A stretch of DNA of 7,286 bases. Source: Kiritimatiellia bacterium. Its GTDB lineage: Bacteria; Verrucomicrobiota; Kiritimatiellia; SLAD01. The notes beneath the pieces are model-generated. The model had not been told where the DNA came from. It worked only from the letters and a program-made list of their open reading frames with translations, and ran no database searches. The DNA lies in the NCBI GenBank assembly GCA_007134175.1, contig SLLF01000272.1:1-7286 (forward strand). The letters are read 5' to 3'. A program made the position numbers and the translations under genes. This document shows, piece after piece, positions 5,476-7,286 of the stretch (position 1 is the stretch's first letter; each line of letters starts with the position of its first letter).

Positions 5476-6633
5476 ATGCACCTGAACGTTTTCACGCTGT
5501 TTTTTGTGCTGTCGGCCGTCACCAGCTTATTGCTGGCGCGGGAGGCATGGCACCGTCGCGCTGACCCGGCGGCGCGCCACTTGGCGTGGTTGCTTATGGG
5601 TACAGCGGCCTGGGGGTTCTTCTACGGGCTGGAGTTGAGTGTGCGTATGCCTTCGCTCATGCAGATGATGCTGTCGCTCTCTTATCTGGGCATTGCCTCC
5701 GTTCCGGTAGGTTGGTTGCTGATGACGGCCCATTATTCCGGTTACGACGCCTGGCTGACGCCGCGCTTCCGGGCGGCTCTTTTCCTGGTGCCGCTGCTCA
5801 CCTTCGTGTTGGCGGCGACCCATCCACTGCACACCCTGTATTATCGGGAGGTGGCGCTATACGCCGTCGCCGGATTCACCTTGCAACGACTGGAGCCGGG
5901 ACCGTTCTGGTACCTGCACGTCGCTTACTCATACGCGCTGTTTGGAGCGGGCATGGTGCTGCTTTTGCGCTTATACCGTCATTTGCGTGGTCCGGACCGC
6001 GCGCGCGCCGGGCTCCTACTGTTGGCCGGTCTGGTCCCGTTCCTGTTGAATGCATGGTATACCGCGGGTGGGTATCGGCCTTACGGAGTGATCGATTTAA
6101 CACCGTTAGGGTTTGTGGTCATGGGGCTCATGCTGGGTTACGGGATCCTGCGGCTGCGCCTCTTCGACATCATGCCCGTGGGGCTGGACGTGTTATTTGA
6201 CACCATGCCGGACGCGATTCTTTTCCTGGATCGCAAGGGCTGCATAGCCGCCGCCAACCCGGTCGCCCGCATGCTCGGGGAAGAGCACGCGTTGCCCGCG
6301 TTGGTTGACCAGCACCTTGCAATCTGCCTGCCGGAAAGGACAAGCCCATCAGGTGAGCTGGCCACCCGCGATGTCGTGATTGGTGGCCGGACGTTTACCT
6401 GTTCCTGCCGCCCGATAATCAAGCGCGGCCGCCGCCAGGGGACGCTGGTGGTACTGCACGACATTACGCACCGCCAGGCAACCAATGCGCAGTTGCAGCA
6501 ACAGATGGATGAATTGCGACGCTGGCAAACCATCATGCAAGGGCGGGAAGGACGGGTCTTGGAGTTGAAGCATGAAGTGAATAAATTGCTTGCGGAATTG
6601 GGGCGTGATCCGAAATATGCGGACCATGAATGA
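5476..6633 (+). CDS. 7TM-PAS membrane sensor protein without output domain
   Basis: The N-terminal half has seven hydrophobic segments (about 3-21, 36-54, 65-84, 100-114, 148-165, 176-195 and 208-226). It resembles the 7TM region found at the N terminus of some histidine kinases, including a conserved-looking LRLRLFDIMPV exit at 225-235. A PAS domain follows at about 236-332 (DTMPDAILFLDRKGCI at 242-257, VVLHDITHRQ at 325-334). The end is a predicted coiled coil, 335-376, finishing GREGRVLELKHEVNKLLAELG. That type of helix normally joins a PAS domain to a kinase or cyclase, but here the protein stops nine residues later with no HisKA, HATPase or GGDEF domain. The ATG at 5476 is the only start possible, as an in-frame stop lies just upstream; its ribosome binding site is weak. 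The start is 24 bases after the dehydrogenase stop, and the end overlaps the next sensor gene by 8 bases. It probably senses a signal and acts through a partner protein. Confidence 0.85.
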   Translation: MHLNVFTLFFVLSAVTSLLLAREAWHRRADPAARHLAWLLMGTAAWGFFYGLELSVRMPSLMQMMLSLSYLGIASVPVGWLLMTAHYSGYDAWLTPRFRAALFLVPLLTFVLAATHPLHTLYYREVALYAVAGFTLQRLEPGPFWYLHVAYSYALFGAGMVLLLRLYRHLRGPDRARAGLLLLAGLVPFLLNAWYTAGGYRPYGVIDLTPLGFVVMGLMLGYGILRLRLFDIMPVGLDVLFDTMPDAILFLDRKGCIAAANPVARMLGEEHALPALVDQHLAICLPERTSPSGELATRDVVIGGRTFTCSCRPIIKRGRRQGTLVVLHDITHRQATNAQLQQQMDELRRWQTIMQGREGRVLELKHEVNKLLAELGRDPKYADHE

Positions 6634-7286
6634 CGCCAGGCATGTGATCCAGGGGGCTGCCCGCAAACGACAGTGGGGATGGAGCGCCTGCCTGACGCTT
6701 GGGTGCTGCCTCGTATTTTTGGTTGGGGGCGTTTTGTTTTGGGTTACCTATGCCCAGCAGCGTAACCGCAGAGAGGCGCAGTTCCGGCAGCGTGCAGTGC
6801 AGCACGCGCGCGGGATCAGCGCGGCTAAAGTGGCGGCCCTGTCCGGTTCGCAGGACGATCTGGATACACCGGGCTACCGGCGGCTGAAACGCCATCTCCA
6901 ACTGTTGCGGCAAGCCGAACCCGATTGCCGGTTCCTTTATTTAATGCGCCGTCAGGATGACGGGACCGTGATTATCCTGCTGGATAGCGAACCGCCCGAT
7001 TCGCCCGATTACTCCCCGCCGGGCGACGTCTACGTGGAGGCCGGTCCCGACGAAGAGGCCTTCTTTAGCAATGGTCTGGCACGCGTTTTTCCTCCAGAGA
7101 CGGATCGCTGGGGGACCTGGGTCTCGGCCTACGCGCCGGTCCGTGATCCGGATTCCGGTGTGGTTGTCGCCTTGTTCGGAATGGATATAGAAGCGGCGGA
7201 CTGGCAAGCCGCGCTTTACCGGAAGCTGCAGTGGCCCTTGTTGATCGTCCTGTTTTTGCTGGCGGGGGTGCTGACTGTCTGCGGGG
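6626..7286 (+). CDS. Membrane sensor with periplasmic Cache-like domain, N-terminal part only (probable sensor kinase)
   Basis: The frame is open from an ATG at 6626, which overlaps the previous gene by 8 bases, to the right edge, giving 220 residues. A GTG at 6644 is an alternative start. TM1 is at about 19-41 and TM2 begins at about 203, enclosing an extracytoplasmic domain of about 160 residues. Its pattern is a long helix (44-72), CRFLYLMRRQDDGTVIILLD (101-120), then SEPPDSPDYSPPGDVY (121-136), TDRWGTWVSAYAPV (159-172), and the closing GVVVALFGMDIEAADW (178-193). This is like the extracellular ligand-binding modules (double-Cache-like) of histidine kinases and diguanylate cyclases that end in a GMDI(D/E)-x-x-x-W motif. 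The output domain lies beyond the window, so kinase or cyclase activity is inference. Overlap with the 7TM-PAS gene suggests the two signal together. Confidence 0.8.
   Translation, partial: MNDARHVIQGAARKRQWGWSACLTLGCCLVFLVGGVLFWVTYAQQRNRREAQFRQRAVQHARGISAAKVAALSGSQDDLDTPGYRRLKRHLQLLRQAEPDCRFLYLMRRQDDGTVIILLDSEPPDSPDYSPPGDVYVEAGPDEEAFFSNGLARVFPPETDRWGTWVSAYAPVRDPDSGVVVALFGMDIEAADWQAALYRKLQWPLLIVLFLLAGVLTVCG

Overview
The window is dense, intact bacterial DNA of fairly high GC. Nine protein genes sit in two divergently transcribed blocks, with a 182-base divergent gap (2974-3155) between them. No rRNA, tRNA, CRISPR array, transposase or phage gene was seen. The genes are bacterial in style: ATGA stop-start overlaps, Shine-Dalgarno sequences and the acyl-phosphate type of phospholipid synthesis (PlsY). 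The sensor proteins and the mix of genes recall Verrucomicrobiota/Kiritimatiellota or deltaproteobacterial-type genomes. That is an impression only; taxonomy cannot be fixed from this sequence.

Minus-strand block (2973 down to 1): plsY, gpsA and a MobA-like nucleotidyltransferase overlap one another by 4 bases and form one translationally coupled operon. GpsA makes glycerol-3-phosphate and PlsY acylates it, so the first two genes are consecutive steps at the start of membrane phospholipid synthesis. The nucleotidyltransferase is an unexplained third member. A 236-base gap follows. It holds a 38-base near-perfect palindrome flanked exactly by an 8-base direct repeat, then an AT-rich promoter-like stretch. 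The last gene on this strand is a fold-type II PLP enzyme cut off by the left edge of the window.

Plus-strand block (3156 to 7286): a good sigma70-type promoter precedes a small antibiotic-biosynthesis-monooxygenase (ABM/LsrG-like) protein, an iron-type alcohol dehydrogenase and a beta-hydroxyacid dehydrogenase of the glyoxylate/succinic semialdehyde reductase kind. These three are coupled by two 4-base overlaps and look like one small metabolic pathway whose substrate is unknown. After only 24 bases come two membrane sensor genes that overlap by 8 bases: a 7TM-PAS protein with no output domain, and a protein with a periplasmic Cache-like sensor domain that runs off the right edge.

The items most worth a second look are the palindrome with flanking direct repeats (583-636), the three-gene oxidoreductase cassette (3156-5451), and the output-less 7TM-PAS protein coupled to a second sensor (5476-7286).
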